Positions 1 through 8,267 of a DNA stretch of 64,000 nucleotides are shown here, piece after piece. Positions within the stretch are counted from its first letter, which is position 1. Each line of letters opens with the position of its first letter. The notes beneath the pieces are model-generated. The model did no database searches. It saw only the letters and a program-made list of their open reading frames with translations, and was not told the origin of the DNA. A program made the translations under genes and the position numbers. Origin of the DNA: Vibrio cortegadensis (GTDB lineage: Bacteria; Pseudomonadota; Gammaproteobacteria; Enterobacterales; Vibrionaceae); NCBI RefSeq assembly GCF_024347395.1, contig NZ_AP025472.1, forward strand, positions 62,001 through 126,000, read 5' to 3'.

Positions 1-1706
1 CTCGCAAGTTGACAGAAGATAAACTCCATCAGCGTGAAATGAACTTGCGGACTTATTACGAGTTACAGCCCGTGATGATGGTGACGCTTGATAGCAACAA
101 CCGAATCCAACAAGTAAATCAATTTACGGAGAAGTTGCTTGGCTACCCGCAAGGGAAGTTACTCGGTCAACGCTTACGTGTTTTTTATAATGATGAGAAT
201 GCCATTATTCCAAGGCATGTATTGCTTCAGCCTAAGCAAGCGATGGAAGGCGTGTGGCGACGTGAAATTCAATATCGTCATGCTGATGGGCATACTATAT
301 GGGTGCGTGAAAATATTAGACCACTGCATGATTCTGGTGAATTACTGATTGTCGGTGAGGATATTAGTGAAACTTATGCGCTGTCAGAAAAATTGGAGTA
401 TCAAGCTCAATACGATTTGCTCACCAATACTTACAACCGAAACCATTTTGATATTGAGTTGAAGAAAGCGCTTCTTGAAGTTGAAAACCATATGAGAACG
501 CATGCGATGCTGTTCCTCGACCTTGATCAACTCAAAGTGATTAATGACACGGCAGGGCATGATGCAGGTGATGCTGCGATTAAATTCTGTGCCAAAGTGT
601 TGGAAGAAGTTCTGCCATATAACTCGATCTTGTCGCGTATGGGCGGGGATGAATTTGCCGTTCTTCTCAAAGACTGTACGGAATTTGATGCGATTAAAGT
701 GGCGCGAAACATTATTTCAACCTTGGGTGATCAAGTGTTTACTTGGGAAGAGATTAAACTGAATTTAACCTGCTCAATTGGCGTTCGACTTATTGATCAT
801 ACTGTTACCTCTTCGCAAATGGTTCATGCTCAAGCAGATACAGCTTGCCATGCTGCAAAAGAAGAAGGGCGTAACCGCTTTAGTTTGTACCACCAAGACG
901 ATGAAGATATTCGCCGTAGGCAGTTAGAGATGGAGTGCGTGAATTTAGTTCATAATGCACTGGCTCATGATCGCCTAGAACTCTTTGGTCAGCGAATTTT
1001 AGGTTTAAATCTTTACGATAATCAGAAGATGCACTTCGAGATCTTGGTGAGAATGAAAAATCATCAAGGAGACTATATTTCTCCTGGGATTTTTATACCG
1101 GCTTCGGAGCGTTACAACATTGCGCACTTGATTGATAAACAGGTTGTGACTAAAACCTTGAATTGGTTAGAAGCGCACCCAGAAGCAGTGGCGGACTTAG
1201 GGATCTGTTCGATTAATCTATCGGGTCACTCGATGGGTAACCAAGAGTTCATTGATTTTCTTTTGCATACCTTATCGGCAAGTTCAGTACCGTGTGACAA
1301 GATTTGTTTAGAGATCACTGAAACCGCAGCCATGAGTAACATGAATCAAGCGATAGAGTTCTTTACTCGCTTGAAATCCTTGGGTTGCCTCATTGCTTTA
1401 GATGACTTTGGGTCAGGTTTATCATCGTTTGGTTATTTAAAAAAATTACCAGTGGATATCGTGAAAATTGATGGTCTGTTCGTTCGGGATATGGACGTTA
1501 ATGAAACCGATTATGTCATGGTAAGAGCGATCAATGATTTAGCCAAGCAGATGGGCAAACATACGGTGGCAGAGTTTGTCGAAAATACGAAAATTATCGA
1601 TAAACTTCTGGAAATAGATGTCGATTTTGCCCAAGGGTATGTCATTGGTCGACCTAAACCGCTCGCTGAATTAGTCAGTGAGTTGAGCCTAGAAAAGGCC
1701 GTGTGA
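1..1706 (+). CDS. PAS-GGDEF-EAL cyclic-di-GMP signalling protein (5' end outside window)
   Basis: The reading frame is open to the left window edge, so the N-terminus is missing; the first TTG in the window (position 9) is probably not the start. A PAS fold follows (about residues 15-120 counted from that TTG), then a diguanylate cyclase domain with an intact motif (RMGGDEF near residue 212), then a phosphodiesterase domain. The EAL signature reads EIL (about 343), but the other catalytic positions look intact: NLS, LEITET, ALDDFGSG, VKIDG, AEFVE and AQGY. The RxxD inhibitory site before GGDEF is absent (LPYN in its place). From family knowledge it could make and degrade c-di-GMP; I infer net phosphodiesterase activity is likely. 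The PAS ligand and physiological output cannot be read from the sequence. Confidence 0.93.
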   Translation, partial: RKLTEDKLHQREMNLRTYYELQPVMMVTLDSNNRIQQVNQFTEKLLGYPQGKLLGQRLRVFYNDENAIIPRHVLLQPKQAMEGVWRREIQYRHADGHTIWVRENIRPLHDSGELLIVGEDISETYALSEKLEYQAQYDLLTNTYNRNHFDIELKKALLEVENHMRTHAMLFLDLDQLKVINDTAGHDAGDAAIKFCAKVLEEVLPYNSILSRMGGDEFAVLLKDCTEFDAIKVARNIISTLGDQVFTWEEIKLNLTCSIGVRLIDHTVTSSQMVHAQADTACHAAKEEGRNRFSLYHQDDEDIRRRQLEMECVNLVHNALAHDRLELFGQRILGLNLYDNQKMHFEILVRMKNHQGDYISPGIFIPASERYNIAHLIDKQVVTKTLNWLEAHPEAVADLGICSINLSGHSMGNQEFIDFLLHTLSASSVPCDKICLEITETAAMSNMNQAIEFFTRLKSLGCLIALDDFGSGLSSFGYLKKLPVDIVKIDGLFVRDMDVNETDYVMVRAINDLAKQMGKHTVAEFVENTKIIDKLLEIDVDFAQGYVIGRPKPLAELVSELSLEKAV

Positions 1707-1746
1707 TGGCGGTACACTTGCGAACTCTTTTTAATACTATAACTTC

Positions 1747-2541
1747 ATGCGGAGCCTAACTTTGCAGCTACAACTGATTTGCGAAGATCCAACCCAATCC
1801 TCACGACTTCAAACCTTGGCACAACGCTGGCAATTAACTCATGATGAGCAGAGCATTTTTGCTTTAGTGCTGACACAAGAGCGCCTTGAATTACGAAAAT
1901 TGGATGAGCCCAAATTAGGTGCGATTTTTGTCGACCTGATTGGCGGTGCGGTGGGGCACAGACGTAAATTTGGTGGTGGCAAAGGACAGTCAATAGCCAA
2001 AGCGGCAGGCTTAAATAAAGGCGCAACCCCAACGGTTCTAGATGGAACCGCAGGGCTTGGAAGAGATGCTTTTGTTCTCGCTTCGCTTGGTTGTAAGGTT
2101 CAGATGGTTGAGCGCCATCCTGTGGTTGCGGCTTTGCTCGATGATGGTTTAGAGCGCGCTAAGCAAGATCCCGAAATAGGAACATGGGTTGGCGACAGAA
2201 TGACTCTGATCCACGCCTCCAGCCATGACGCGTTAGATAAATTAGCGGCCGATGATGATTTTGAACAACCGGATGTGGTCTATTTAGACCCTATGTACCC
2301 ACATCCTGAAAATAAGAAAAAGTCAGCCCTAGTCAAAAAAGAGATGCGTGTTTTCCAATCATTAGTGGGTGCTGATCTTGATGCGGATAGCTTGTTAACG
2401 CCAGCCCTTGCATTGGCCAGTAAACGTGTTGTGGTGAAAAGACCTGATTATGCTGATTGGTTGGATGAAAAAAAGCCGACGATGGCCATTGAAACGAAGA
2501 AAAATCGTTTTGATGTTTATGTGAAAGCATCGATGGTTTAA
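1747..2541 (+). CDS. rsmJ: 16S rRNA (guanine-1516-N2)-methyltransferase
   Basis: RsmJ (formerly YhiQ) methylates the N2 of G1516 of 16S rRNA in the small subunit using S-adenosylmethionine. The 264-residue protein is slightly longer than the E. coli enzyme (about 250). It shows the family's glycine-rich SAM loop (LDGTAGLGRDAFVLAS, around residue 98) and the DPMYPHPENKKKSALVK motif near residue 180 containing the catalytic DPMYP. The start is the ATG that opens MRSLTLQLQL; no strong ribosome-binding site is visible. In E. coli rsmJ is also close to uspA/uspB, which matches the genes 2-3 kb downstream here. It appears to be a single-gene unit. Confidence 0.95.
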   Translation: MRSLTLQLQLICEDPTQSSRLQTLAQRWQLTHDEQSIFALVLTQERLELRKLDEPKLGAIFVDLIGGAVGHRRKFGGGKGQSIAKAAGLNKGATPTVLDGTAGLGRDAFVLASLGCKVQMVERHPVVAALLDDGLERAKQDPEIGTWVGDRMTLIHASSHDALDKLAADDDFEQPDVVYLDPMYPHPENKKKSALVKKEMRVFQSLVGADLDADSLLTPALALASKRVVVKRPDYADWLDEKKPTMAIETKKNRFDVYVKASMV

Positions 2542-2635
2542 TGAAACTTACGCTCTCTATCTGTTCGTGATGATGCGCAAATTGACAAGAGCCTAATTTA
2601 AGACTTGTTAATTGGTATGATTGAAGGTATATCTA

Positions 2636-2654
2636 AGTAAGAATCATTATTATT
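2636..2654 (+). promoter_or_regulatory. Fur-like box upstream of the coiled-coil protein gene
   Basis: AGTAAGAATCATTATTATT matches the ryhB Fur box in this same window (AATGAGAATCATTATTATT) at 17 of 19 positions and resembles the classical AATGATAATCATTATC core. It ends 16 bp before the ATG at 2671, a position that would overlap promoter or leader. Iron-dependent repression is inferred. Confidence 0.6.
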
Positions 2655-2670
2655 CTCGCTAAGGTAAAGT

Positions 2671-3114
2671 ATGACTAAGCGGATGTGCCAACTCACCCGT
2701 CAGGAAATTCGTGGCGAACTTGAGGGTATTTTAACATCAGCCTCTTCGCCTCAATATGTTTGCCGTTCTTGCGCTCGAACTTGCGCTTCTCAAGCGATGC
2801 TGTGTAACCCTGAATCGATTCAACTCAGTGTTGAGTCAAGGAGTACGGAGCAGTTTGAACTCGCTACTGAGCTTCCTCGTGAATCCTCTGAAAGTTTAAA
2901 AGATAAGGCATTGCCAGAAAGTGAAGCACAATTAAAAGCATTGAAGAAAGAGCTTAAGAAACAGAAGGAGTACTACAAAGAGATGAAAAAAGTACTCAAA
3001 AAGCAGCAAAAGCTTTTAAAGAAACAGCAAGAATTAGAGCTAGAGTTTGCCAAGACGAATCAATTGTTTCATGTGTCGAACATTCATGCTCCTGCGCCAT
3101 CGCAATTGCATTGA
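2671..3114 (+). CDS. Unknown cysteine- and lysine-rich coiled-coil protein
   Basis: I do not recognise a named family. The 147-residue protein has two visible parts. Residues 30-48 carry a four-cysteine cluster (CRSCARTCASQAMLC), a spacing that could bind metal or form disulfides. Residues about 85-130 are a highly charged helix built of repeated LKK/KKQ units (LKKELKKQKEYYKEMKK), typical of a coiled coil. There is no signal peptide or membrane segment, so it is probably cytoplasmic. A Fur-like box lies just upstream, suggesting iron-responsive expression, and a strong terminator follows. It appears monocistronic. Coding potential is supported by the start spacing (AAGGTAAAGT before ATG) and by the clean fit between flanking signals. 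Confidence 0.8.
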   Translation: MTKRMCQLTRQEIRGELEGILTSASSPQYVCRSCARTCASQAMLCNPESIQLSVESRSTEQFELATELPRESSESLKDKALPESEAQLKALKKELKKQKEYYKEMKKVLKKQQKLLKKQQELELEFAKTNQLFHVSNIHAPAPSQLH

Positions 3115-3135
3115 TGCTGAGTTCAGCCAATAAAT

Positions 3136-3168
3136 AAAAATGCCCGAGACTGACATCTCGGGCATTTT
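3136..3168. terminator. Bidirectional rho-independent terminator
   Basis: Stem AATGCCCGAGA / TCTCGGGCATT with A-rich and T-rich flanks. It lies between the plus-strand coiled-coil gene and the convergent transporter gene, and could serve both. Confidence 0.9.
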
Positions 3169-3280
3169 GCGTTTTAAGTGGCTCAAGTTGGGTTTACTTT
3201 AATTTGGATTTCCAAACATACTTACTCAAACCAAAGTGACGGGAATGTAGGACTCGTTCATCCCACCAACAGCAAGAGCT

Positions 3281-4171
3281 CTACTCTTGCGAATGTAATT
3301 TTTTATATTGGCGCTCAACTTTAGGTTTTACCCATTTCTCATTAACCCAAAGAGACAGCAAAATAATGCCTCCACCAATCGATAATCGAACTACATCGAC
3401 ATCTCTATTCCAAATCAGAATATTGACCACCAACCCAGCAGGAACCAGTGCATTGTTCATGACGGCAAGAGCACCCGCATTCACCATGCATGCCCCTTTG
3501 TTCCACACAAAGTAACCTAACCCTGAAGCGATTAACCCTAAGTAGATTAATATTCCCCACTGTAATGATGTGGTTGGCAGTTTGTCTAGGTTACCCATTA
3601 ACGCAAAGGCTATTGTCGCCACGCACAGCGCTCCAAGATAGAAGTATCCAAACACGGTGTGCTGAGGAAGATCTATCTCTTCTTGTTCCATGACATATTT
3701 ATAGCCCACTTGGCCAATCGCAAAGCAGAGGTTGGCGCCTTGAACCACTAAAAAGCCCATTAAGAAGTGGTCGTTCACTCCTGCGAATTTAATGGTTACG
3801 GCACCAGCGACAGCAACAAGCGCGGTGATGAGATACCAAGGTGAAAACCGCCCTTTAAGAAAATCATAAAAAAGGGTGACGTAAATAGGGGTGAAAACCG
3901 TAAATAGAAGCACTTCAGGCACTGATAACAACAAGAAAGATTGATAGTAAAAACAGTACATCAAACCTAATTGAATGCCGCCAATAGTCATTAGCTTAGC
4001 GATCAGCGCTTTCGGAATATTGCGAAATTTTAAGAAAGGTAGAAACACAAGGCTTGCCAATGCAACACGCATTAACACCGAAAACCAAGAGTCGACCTGA
4101 CCGGCAAGATAAACGCCAATCAGGCTAAATGAGAATGCCCATAAAAGGGTCACTGCTGCTAGATAATTCAT
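3281..4171 (-). CDS. EamA/DMT-family transporter
   Basis: A polytopic inner-membrane protein of about 296 residues with roughly ten hydrophobic segments arranged as two EamA repeats, the usual size for drug/metabolite transporter family members. It resembles the carboxylate/amino acid/amine exporter subgroup, but substrate cannot be deduced. The C-terminus (KWVKPKVERQYKKLHSQE) is basic and cytoplasmic by the positive-inside rule. I prefer the ATG giving MNYLAAVTLLWAF; a TTG two codons upstream (4177) is an alternative. It stands alone, convergent with the coiled-coil gene and head-to-tail with uspA, which is 51 bp upstream. Confidence 0.9.
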   Translation of the reverse strand: MNYLAAVTLLWAFSFSLIGVYLAGQVDSWFSVLMRVALASLVFLPFLKFRNIPKALIAKLMTIGGIQLGLMYCFYYQSFLLLSVPEVLLFTVFTPIYVTLFYDFLKGRFSPWYLITALVAVAGAVTIKFAGVNDHFLMGFLVVQGANLCFAIGQVGYKYVMEQEEIDLPQHTVFGYFYLGALCVATIAFALMGNLDKLPTTSLQWGILIYLGLIASGLGYFVWNKGACMVNAGALAVMNNALVPAGLVVNILIWNRDVDVVRLSIGGGIILLSLWVNEKWVKPKVERQYKKLHSQE

Positions 4172-4222
4172 AATCAATTCGTTCCATCAATAGATGGCAG
4201 CAGTCTACCTAAGTTTACGAGT

Positions 4223-4657
4223 TCAGTCTTGCTCCTCTTTAAGAGGTACAACCAACATATCAACAGGAGAATCGTTGATTAACTGGCGAGTTGAAGAGAG
4301 TAATTTACTCCAAAAGTCCTGATGATGACCGCATACTACGAGATCAACATGATACTCATTGATCGAATCACACAGCTCATTACTCAAATCGCCGCTGCCC
4401 ACTAATGTATGTTTAATTGGGTATTGAGCATAGTCCGCAAAGCTTTGAAGTTGTTTCTGTGATGCCTCCATTGCTTGGTGTTGAGTTTCAGCTAAGTTGA
4501 TATCAATTAACCCGGTATAAAGTTCGGCATAATTCACATCAATATGAATGAATGAAACGGTGGCTTCTAAAGGTTTCGCAAGTGCTACTGCCTTATCAAT
4601 CAAAAGTTTACTGTCTTCAGACAGATCAACCGCTACTAAAATATGTTGATAACTCAT
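4223..4657 (-). CDS. uspA: Universal stress protein A
   Basis: A 144-residue single-domain Usp protein, as in E. coli UspA (144). It opens with MSYQHILVAVDLSEDS, the first beta strand and conserved aspartate, and ends in the VDMLVVP strand typical of the family. UspA proteins are cytoplasmic stress-survival factors induced in stationary phase. The ATG follows a good Shine-Dalgarno (AAGGAG). It is divergent from ftnA across a 157-bp intergenic region that must hold both promoters, and uspB lies just beyond ftnA; in E. coli uspA and uspB are likewise divergent neighbours. Confidence 0.95.
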   Translation of the reverse strand: MSYQHILVAVDLSEDSKLLIDKAVALAKPLEATVSFIHIDVNYAELYTGLIDINLAETQHQAMEASQKQLQSFADYAQYPIKHTLVGSGDLSNELCDSINEYHVDLVVCGHHQDFWSKLLSSTRQLINDSPVDMLVVPLKEEQD

Positions 4658-4814
4658 ATTACAATCTCCTTATTGTTGACTCCTTAAAGATTAGCACCGC
4701 GTGTGGTTTTTTTTTGTTGCTGTGATCTCATATCTCTACAGACTGCATCAGGTGTTAGTCGTTAAATCATGTTATATTTAAATTAATAAAAAGAAGCGTA
4801 ATTAGGAGAGAGAC

Positions 4815-5342
4815 ATGCTATCTGCAAATATGGTTGAGAAATTGAATGAGCAAATTAATCTAGAATTTTTCTCATCCAATCTATACTTACAAATGAGTGC
4901 TTGGTGTGAAGACAAAGGTTTCGAAGGTGCAGCCGAATTTTTACGAGCTCACGCAGTCGAAGAAATGGAACACATGCAACGCCTTTTTACTTATGTAAGT
5001 GAAACAGGTTCAATGCCAATTTTAGGTGCAATTGAAGCTCCACAGCATGAATTTGAGAGCCTAGGTGACGTGTTCCGTGAAACGTATCAACATGAGCAGA
5101 TGATTACGACACAAATCAATAAGCTTGCTCATGAAGCGTTTACTAACCAAGACTACTCAACGTTTAACTTCTTACAGTGGTATGTGTCTGAACAGCACGA
5201 AGAAGAGAAGTTATTTAAAGGGATTTTGGATAAGCTAGAGTTGGTTGGTGAAGATGGTAAAGCATTATTCTTTATCGACAAAGACCTAGCGATGATGGCA
5301 AAAGAAGGTTCATCTTCTATTATGGATACCCCTGCTGCGTAA
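4815..5342 (+). CDS. ftnA: Non-haem ferritin
   Basis: FtnA forms a 24-mer shell that oxidises Fe(II) and stores iron as a mineral core. The 175-residue protein has the four-helix ferritin fold with ferroxidase residues visible: NLEFFSSNLYLQ-type helix A, HAVEEMEHMQ (helix B) and YVSEQHEEEKLF (helix D). It is about ten residues longer than E. coli FtnA. The start is the ATG after AGGAGAGAG. Its insertion between uspA and uspB links iron storage with the stress response in this genome. I see no clear Fur box in the upstream 157 bp. Confidence 0.96.
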   Translation: MLSANMVEKLNEQINLEFFSSNLYLQMSAWCEDKGFEGAAEFLRAHAVEEMEHMQRLFTYVSETGSMPILGAIEAPQHEFESLGDVFRETYQHEQMITTQINKLAHEAFTNQDYSTFNFLQWYVSEQHEEEKLFKGILDKLELVGEDGKALFFIDKDLAMMAKEGSSSIMDTPAA

Positions 5343-5413
5343 CATCACAGCAAAAAAGATATGATTTGATTATCTTTTTCTCAGGGCATCGTAGAAGATG
5401 TAGGGAGGAAAAG

Positions 5414-5737
5414 ATGATCAATGGAGATACCATCCTATTCGCACTTATGGTTGTAACCATGGTGAATGGTGCGCGCTATTTAACCGCTTTACGAGCATTG
5501 ATTTATATCATGCGTGAAGCTCACCCATTACTTTATCAGCAAGTTGACGGCGGTGGTTTCTTTACCACTCACGGCAATGTCACCAAGCAAGTTCGTCTAT
5601 TTCATTACCTGAAAAGTAAAGAGTATCACCATCATCACGATCCTGTTTTTACAGGTAAGTGCGACCGTGTTCGTTCACTGTTTATTTTATCCATGTCGTT
5701 ATTGGGTGTGACACTGCTCGCCGCATTTATGGTGTAA
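5414..5737 (+). CDS. uspB: Universal stress protein B
   Basis: UspB is a small inner-membrane protein linked to RpoS-dependent stationary-phase survival and ethanol resistance in E. coli. The 107-residue product has two membrane segments (residues about 4-24 and 86-106) flanking a histidine-rich soluble stretch (EYHHHHDPVF). I place the start at the ATG after a near-perfect GGGAGGA site. A frame extension upstream to 5366 lacks a ribosome-binding site. It is 71 bp downstream of ftnA and may be co-transcribed with it. Confidence 0.93.
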   Translation: MINGDTILFALMVVTMVNGARYLTALRALIYIMREAHPLLYQQVDGGGFFTTHGNVTKQVRLFHYLKSKEYHHHHDPVFTGKCDRVRSLFILSMSLLGVTLLAAFMV

Positions 5738-5772
5738 AGTAGACGAGAAACAATGGCTTTCCTCTGTTTGCC

Positions 5773-5804
5773 TTGAGCGTAAGCGGGCGATGATTATTAT
5801 CAAT
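5773..5804 (+). promoter_or_regulatory. Candidate promoter with overlapping Fur-like box
   Basis: TTGAGC (5773-5778), a 16-bp spacer and TATTAT (5795-5800) form a plausible sigma-70 promoter. GATGATTATTATCAAT (5789-5804) is the complement of ATTGATAATAATCATC, matching the AATGATAATCATTATC Fur core at 13 of 16 positions and covering the -10. The layout mirrors the ryhB promoter in this window. Function is inferred. Confidence 0.45.
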
Positions 5805-5806
5805 AT

Positions 5807-5910
5807 CACGTTAAATCGTGAGATCGACTCTGCGCCTTGAGGTGAGAGCCTGAACTGGTTAAACTAGCGACGAATTCAGCAAGGATGTGCACTCAGCACA
5901 TCCTTTTTTA
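5807..5910 (+). ncRNA. Candidate unannotated small RNA between uspB and yhiN
   Basis: There is no open reading frame of note between uspB (stop 5737) and yhiN (start 5956), yet the segment holds a promoter-like element and ends in a strong intrinsic terminator 46 bp before the yhiN ATG. The predicted transcript is about 104 nt. It opens with a small hairpin (TCACG TTAAAT CGTGA). It is not a family I recognise. Alternatives are that the terminator simply ends the ftnA-uspB transcript, or that this is an attenuated leader of yhiN. Confidence 0.4.
5881..5910 (+). terminator. Rho-independent terminator upstream of yhiN
   Basis: Perfect 10-bp stem AAGGATGTGC / GCACATCCTT with a five-base loop, followed by a run of T. 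It ends whatever transcript arrives from the left (uspB read-through or the candidate RNA). Confidence 0.92.
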
Positions 5911-5955
5911 TTGGTGAAAATTCATATTGTGAAATATGAAAATGGTGTAAGTGAA

Positions 5956-7143
5956 ATGAGCGAAAAATTTGATGTCGTGATTATTGGTGCTGGAGCGGCG
6001 GGTTTAATGTGTGCCGCAGAAGCAGGGAAACGTGGTCGACGTGTTCTTGTGGTCGATAATGCCAAAAAACCGGGACGTAAAATACTGATCTCGGGCGGCG
6101 GTCGTTGTAATTTCACCAACTATGACGTTACTGCTCATCATTACTTATGCCAGAACCGACACTTTGTTAAATCGGCACTGTCTCAGTATTCTCACTGGGA
6201 TTTTATTTCGATGATCTGCAAGCACGGCATTGAGTTTGAAGAACGAGATCATGGGCAGTTATTCTGCTTAGACTCAGCAAAAGAGATCGTCACCATGCTG
6301 CTCGAAGAGTGCAAACTTCCGAACGTTGAGCAGCGTTACCGTTGTGATGTGCATATGATTGAGAAAAAAGAGAGCGGTTACCTGCTGCAAGTTAATGATG
6401 AAACCATTGAGTGTGAGTCTCTTGTGGTAGCGACTGGTGGCCTATCGATGCCGAAGCTAGGCGCAACTCCGTTCGGTTATAAAATTGCTGAACAGTTTGG
6501 TTTACCTATCATTCCAACCACCGCAGGTTTAGTTCCTTTTACTTTGCACAAGCAAGATAAAGAAGATTTTGCTGAGCTATCTGGGATTGCGATTCCAGCG
6601 GAGATCACCGCAGAAGATGGTACGTTATTTAAAGAAGCACTTCTGTTTACTCACCGTGGTTTATCTGGTCCGGCCGTGTTACAAATTTCATCGTTCTGGC
6701 GCGCAGGCCAAAAGGTGACGATTAACCTTGTACCAGAATCTGATGTCAGTGAACTGCTAGCCAATGCACGTGAGAAGCACCCTAATCAAAGCCTAAAAAA
6801 TACCTTAGCGCGAGTGTTACCAAAGCGTCTTGTGGAAGTATTGATTGAGCGTAAAGAACTAACGGATAAGCCTCTTAAGCAGTTTAATGCCAAAGAGTTG
6901 CAAGCGATTACCGATCACCTAGAAAATTGGCAGATCGCTCCGAATGGAACGGAAGGGTATAGAACGGCAGAAGTGACACTCGGTGGCGTGGATACTGACT
7001 ATTTATCATCGAAGACAATGGAATGTAAAAATCATAAAGGCTTGTTCTTCATCGGCGAAGTGATGGACGTAACAGGTTGGCTTGGTGGGTACAACTTCCA
7101 ATGGTGCTGGTCGAGCGGTTTTGTCGCAGGCCAGTGGGCGTAA
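5956..7143 (+). CDS. yhiN: HI0933-family FAD/NAD(P)-binding flavoprotein
   Basis: A 395-residue flavoprotein of the YhiN/HI0933 family, related to BaiN-type oxidoreductases; the physiological substrate is not established. It opens with the Rossmann dinucleotide-binding motif VVIIGAGAAGLMCAAEAG, followed by KKPGRKILISGGGRCNFTN, the family's second signature. The C-terminus carries VTLGGVDT and the FAD-contacting GEVMDVTGWLGGYNFQW. I start at the ATG giving MSEKFDVVIIG. An in-frame extension to 5887 would overlap the terminator hairpin and has no ribosome-binding site. In E. coli yhiN is near uspB as well. Confidence 0.92.
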   Translation: MSEKFDVVIIGAGAAGLMCAAEAGKRGRRVLVVDNAKKPGRKILISGGGRCNFTNYDVTAHHYLCQNRHFVKSALSQYSHWDFISMICKHGIEFEERDHGQLFCLDSAKEIVTMLLEECKLPNVEQRYRCDVHMIEKKESGYLLQVNDETIECESLVVATGGLSMPKLGATPFGYKIAEQFGLPIIPTTAGLVPFTLHKQDKEDFAELSGIAIPAEITAEDGTLFKEALLFTHRGLSGPAVLQISSFWRAGQKVTINLVPESDVSELLANAREKHPNQSLKNTLARVLPKRLVEVLIERKELTDKPLKQFNAKELQAITDHLENWQIAPNGTEGYRTAEVTLGGVDTDYLSSKTMECKNHKGLFFIGEVMDVTGWLGGYNFQWCWSSGFVAGQWA

Positions 7144-7282
7144 GTGTATAAGTAGCTAGTTGAGCAGATTCGATTGAATTTGATCAAACATATATAATTA
7201 ACTTTAAACACAATAACCTCCCTCCTAATCGCCAAATCTATCCTATATTAAAGGATGATAATGAGCCAAAGGAGTGAGCTTT

Positions 7283-8110
7283 ATGAGACAAGACGCTTTA
7301 ATTAGCCGCATTAACGAACTGCCTCGTATTGAAAGCGTGCTGCAAGAACTTTTGGAGATGGTGAACCAAGAGAACGTAGATTTTGGTGAGCTGTCTAAAA
7401 AAATGTCGATGGAGCAAGTGCTCAGCGCTCGCTTGCTACGCATGGCAAACTCCGCTCATTTTGGTGGTAGTAAATCCGTTGCAACCATCAATGATGCCAT
7501 TATTCGAGTGGGCAGTGGGGCCGTTCGGACGTTGGTCTCATCATCCATTTTATCCAGTGCTTTTCCAAAAATAGAGACCTTAAATGTAAAAGATTATTGG
7601 TCGAATACGTTTGAAATATCGATGATTGCCAGCAAACTTGCCCCCAAGGTTGGGTTGGATCCCAATGAGGCCTTCACAACGGGAGTGCTACACAATATCG
7701 GTGAATTAATGATCCACTCACTGGTGCCAGAGCAAGCGGTTGAAATCACGAAGCGCGTTGATGAAGGTGAAAACCCCTTACAAGTTCAGCGTGATGTCCT
7801 CTCTACCGATGCCCCCGAATTAGGTGCCAAACTGGCGAATGCATGGAAATTCCCTCCAGAAATGGCGGATGCCATTGCCAATGTTAACCAGCCCGGAAAA
7901 GCGGAAGTCTCTAAAAAATTAGCCTGCTTATTGTACTTAGCACGAGATATTCATAAGCGTTGGGATTCCCTGCCAAGTGAAAAAAATAAAGTCCATTTTT
8001 TGACAACCCATCCAGCAGCGAAAGCGTTATCTATCGCTCCTGCGACCGTAGCCGTCATTGATGAAGTGAGAGGGAAGGGCAGCGAGTTAGCATTTGAGCT
8101 CTTTAGCTAG
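7283..8110 (+). CDS. HDOD-domain protein
   Basis: A 275-residue protein consisting of one HDOD domain, the non-catalytic relative of HD phosphohydrolases used as a signalling scaffold in gammaproteobacteria. It shows the family's LPRIESVLQELLEMV opening, the LLRMANSAHFGG segment and TTGVLHNIGELMIH, where a canonical metal-dependent HD would have HD. The ATG at 7283 sits 8 nt after AAGGAG; a GTG nine bases upstream overlaps that site and is unlikely. It stands alone between yhiN and a strong terminator. Its partner and output are unknown. Confidence 0.88.
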   Translation: MRQDALISRINELPRIESVLQELLEMVNQENVDFGELSKKMSMEQVLSARLLRMANSAHFGGSKSVATINDAIIRVGSGAVRTLVSSSILSSAFPKIETLNVKDYWSNTFEISMIASKLAPKVGLDPNEAFTTGVLHNIGELMIHSLVPEQAVEITKRVDEGENPLQVQRDVLSTDAPELGAKLANAWKFPPEMADAIANVNQPGKAEVSKKLACLLYLARDIHKRWDSLPSEKNKVHFLTTHPAAKALSIAPATVAVIDEVRGKGSELAFELFS

Positions 8111-8198
8111 TTGTAGCTCCTTGCCTTCATTAAGCGCGTAAGTTAGGCGCATTTCAGCTGTGTAATAGGTTCGGCTCTATTGTCTTTGATTGAATGGA

Positions 8199-8236
8199 AA
8201 AAACCGACATCAATATATCTATTGATGTCGGTTTTT
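8199..8236. terminator. Strong bidirectional terminator
   Basis: Fourteen-base-pair stem AACCGACATCAATA / TATTGATGTCGGTT with a four-base loop, A tract to the left and T tract to the right. It separates the HDOD gene from the convergent transporter. Confidence 0.93.
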
Positions 8237-8267
8237 ATGATCGGTGGGCAAGGTATGTGGTGGTGCG

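Noticed and set aside
5366..5413. Longer uspB frame beginning at 5366
   Set aside because: No ribosome-binding site, while the ATG at 5414 has GGGAGGA and matches the family N-terminus.
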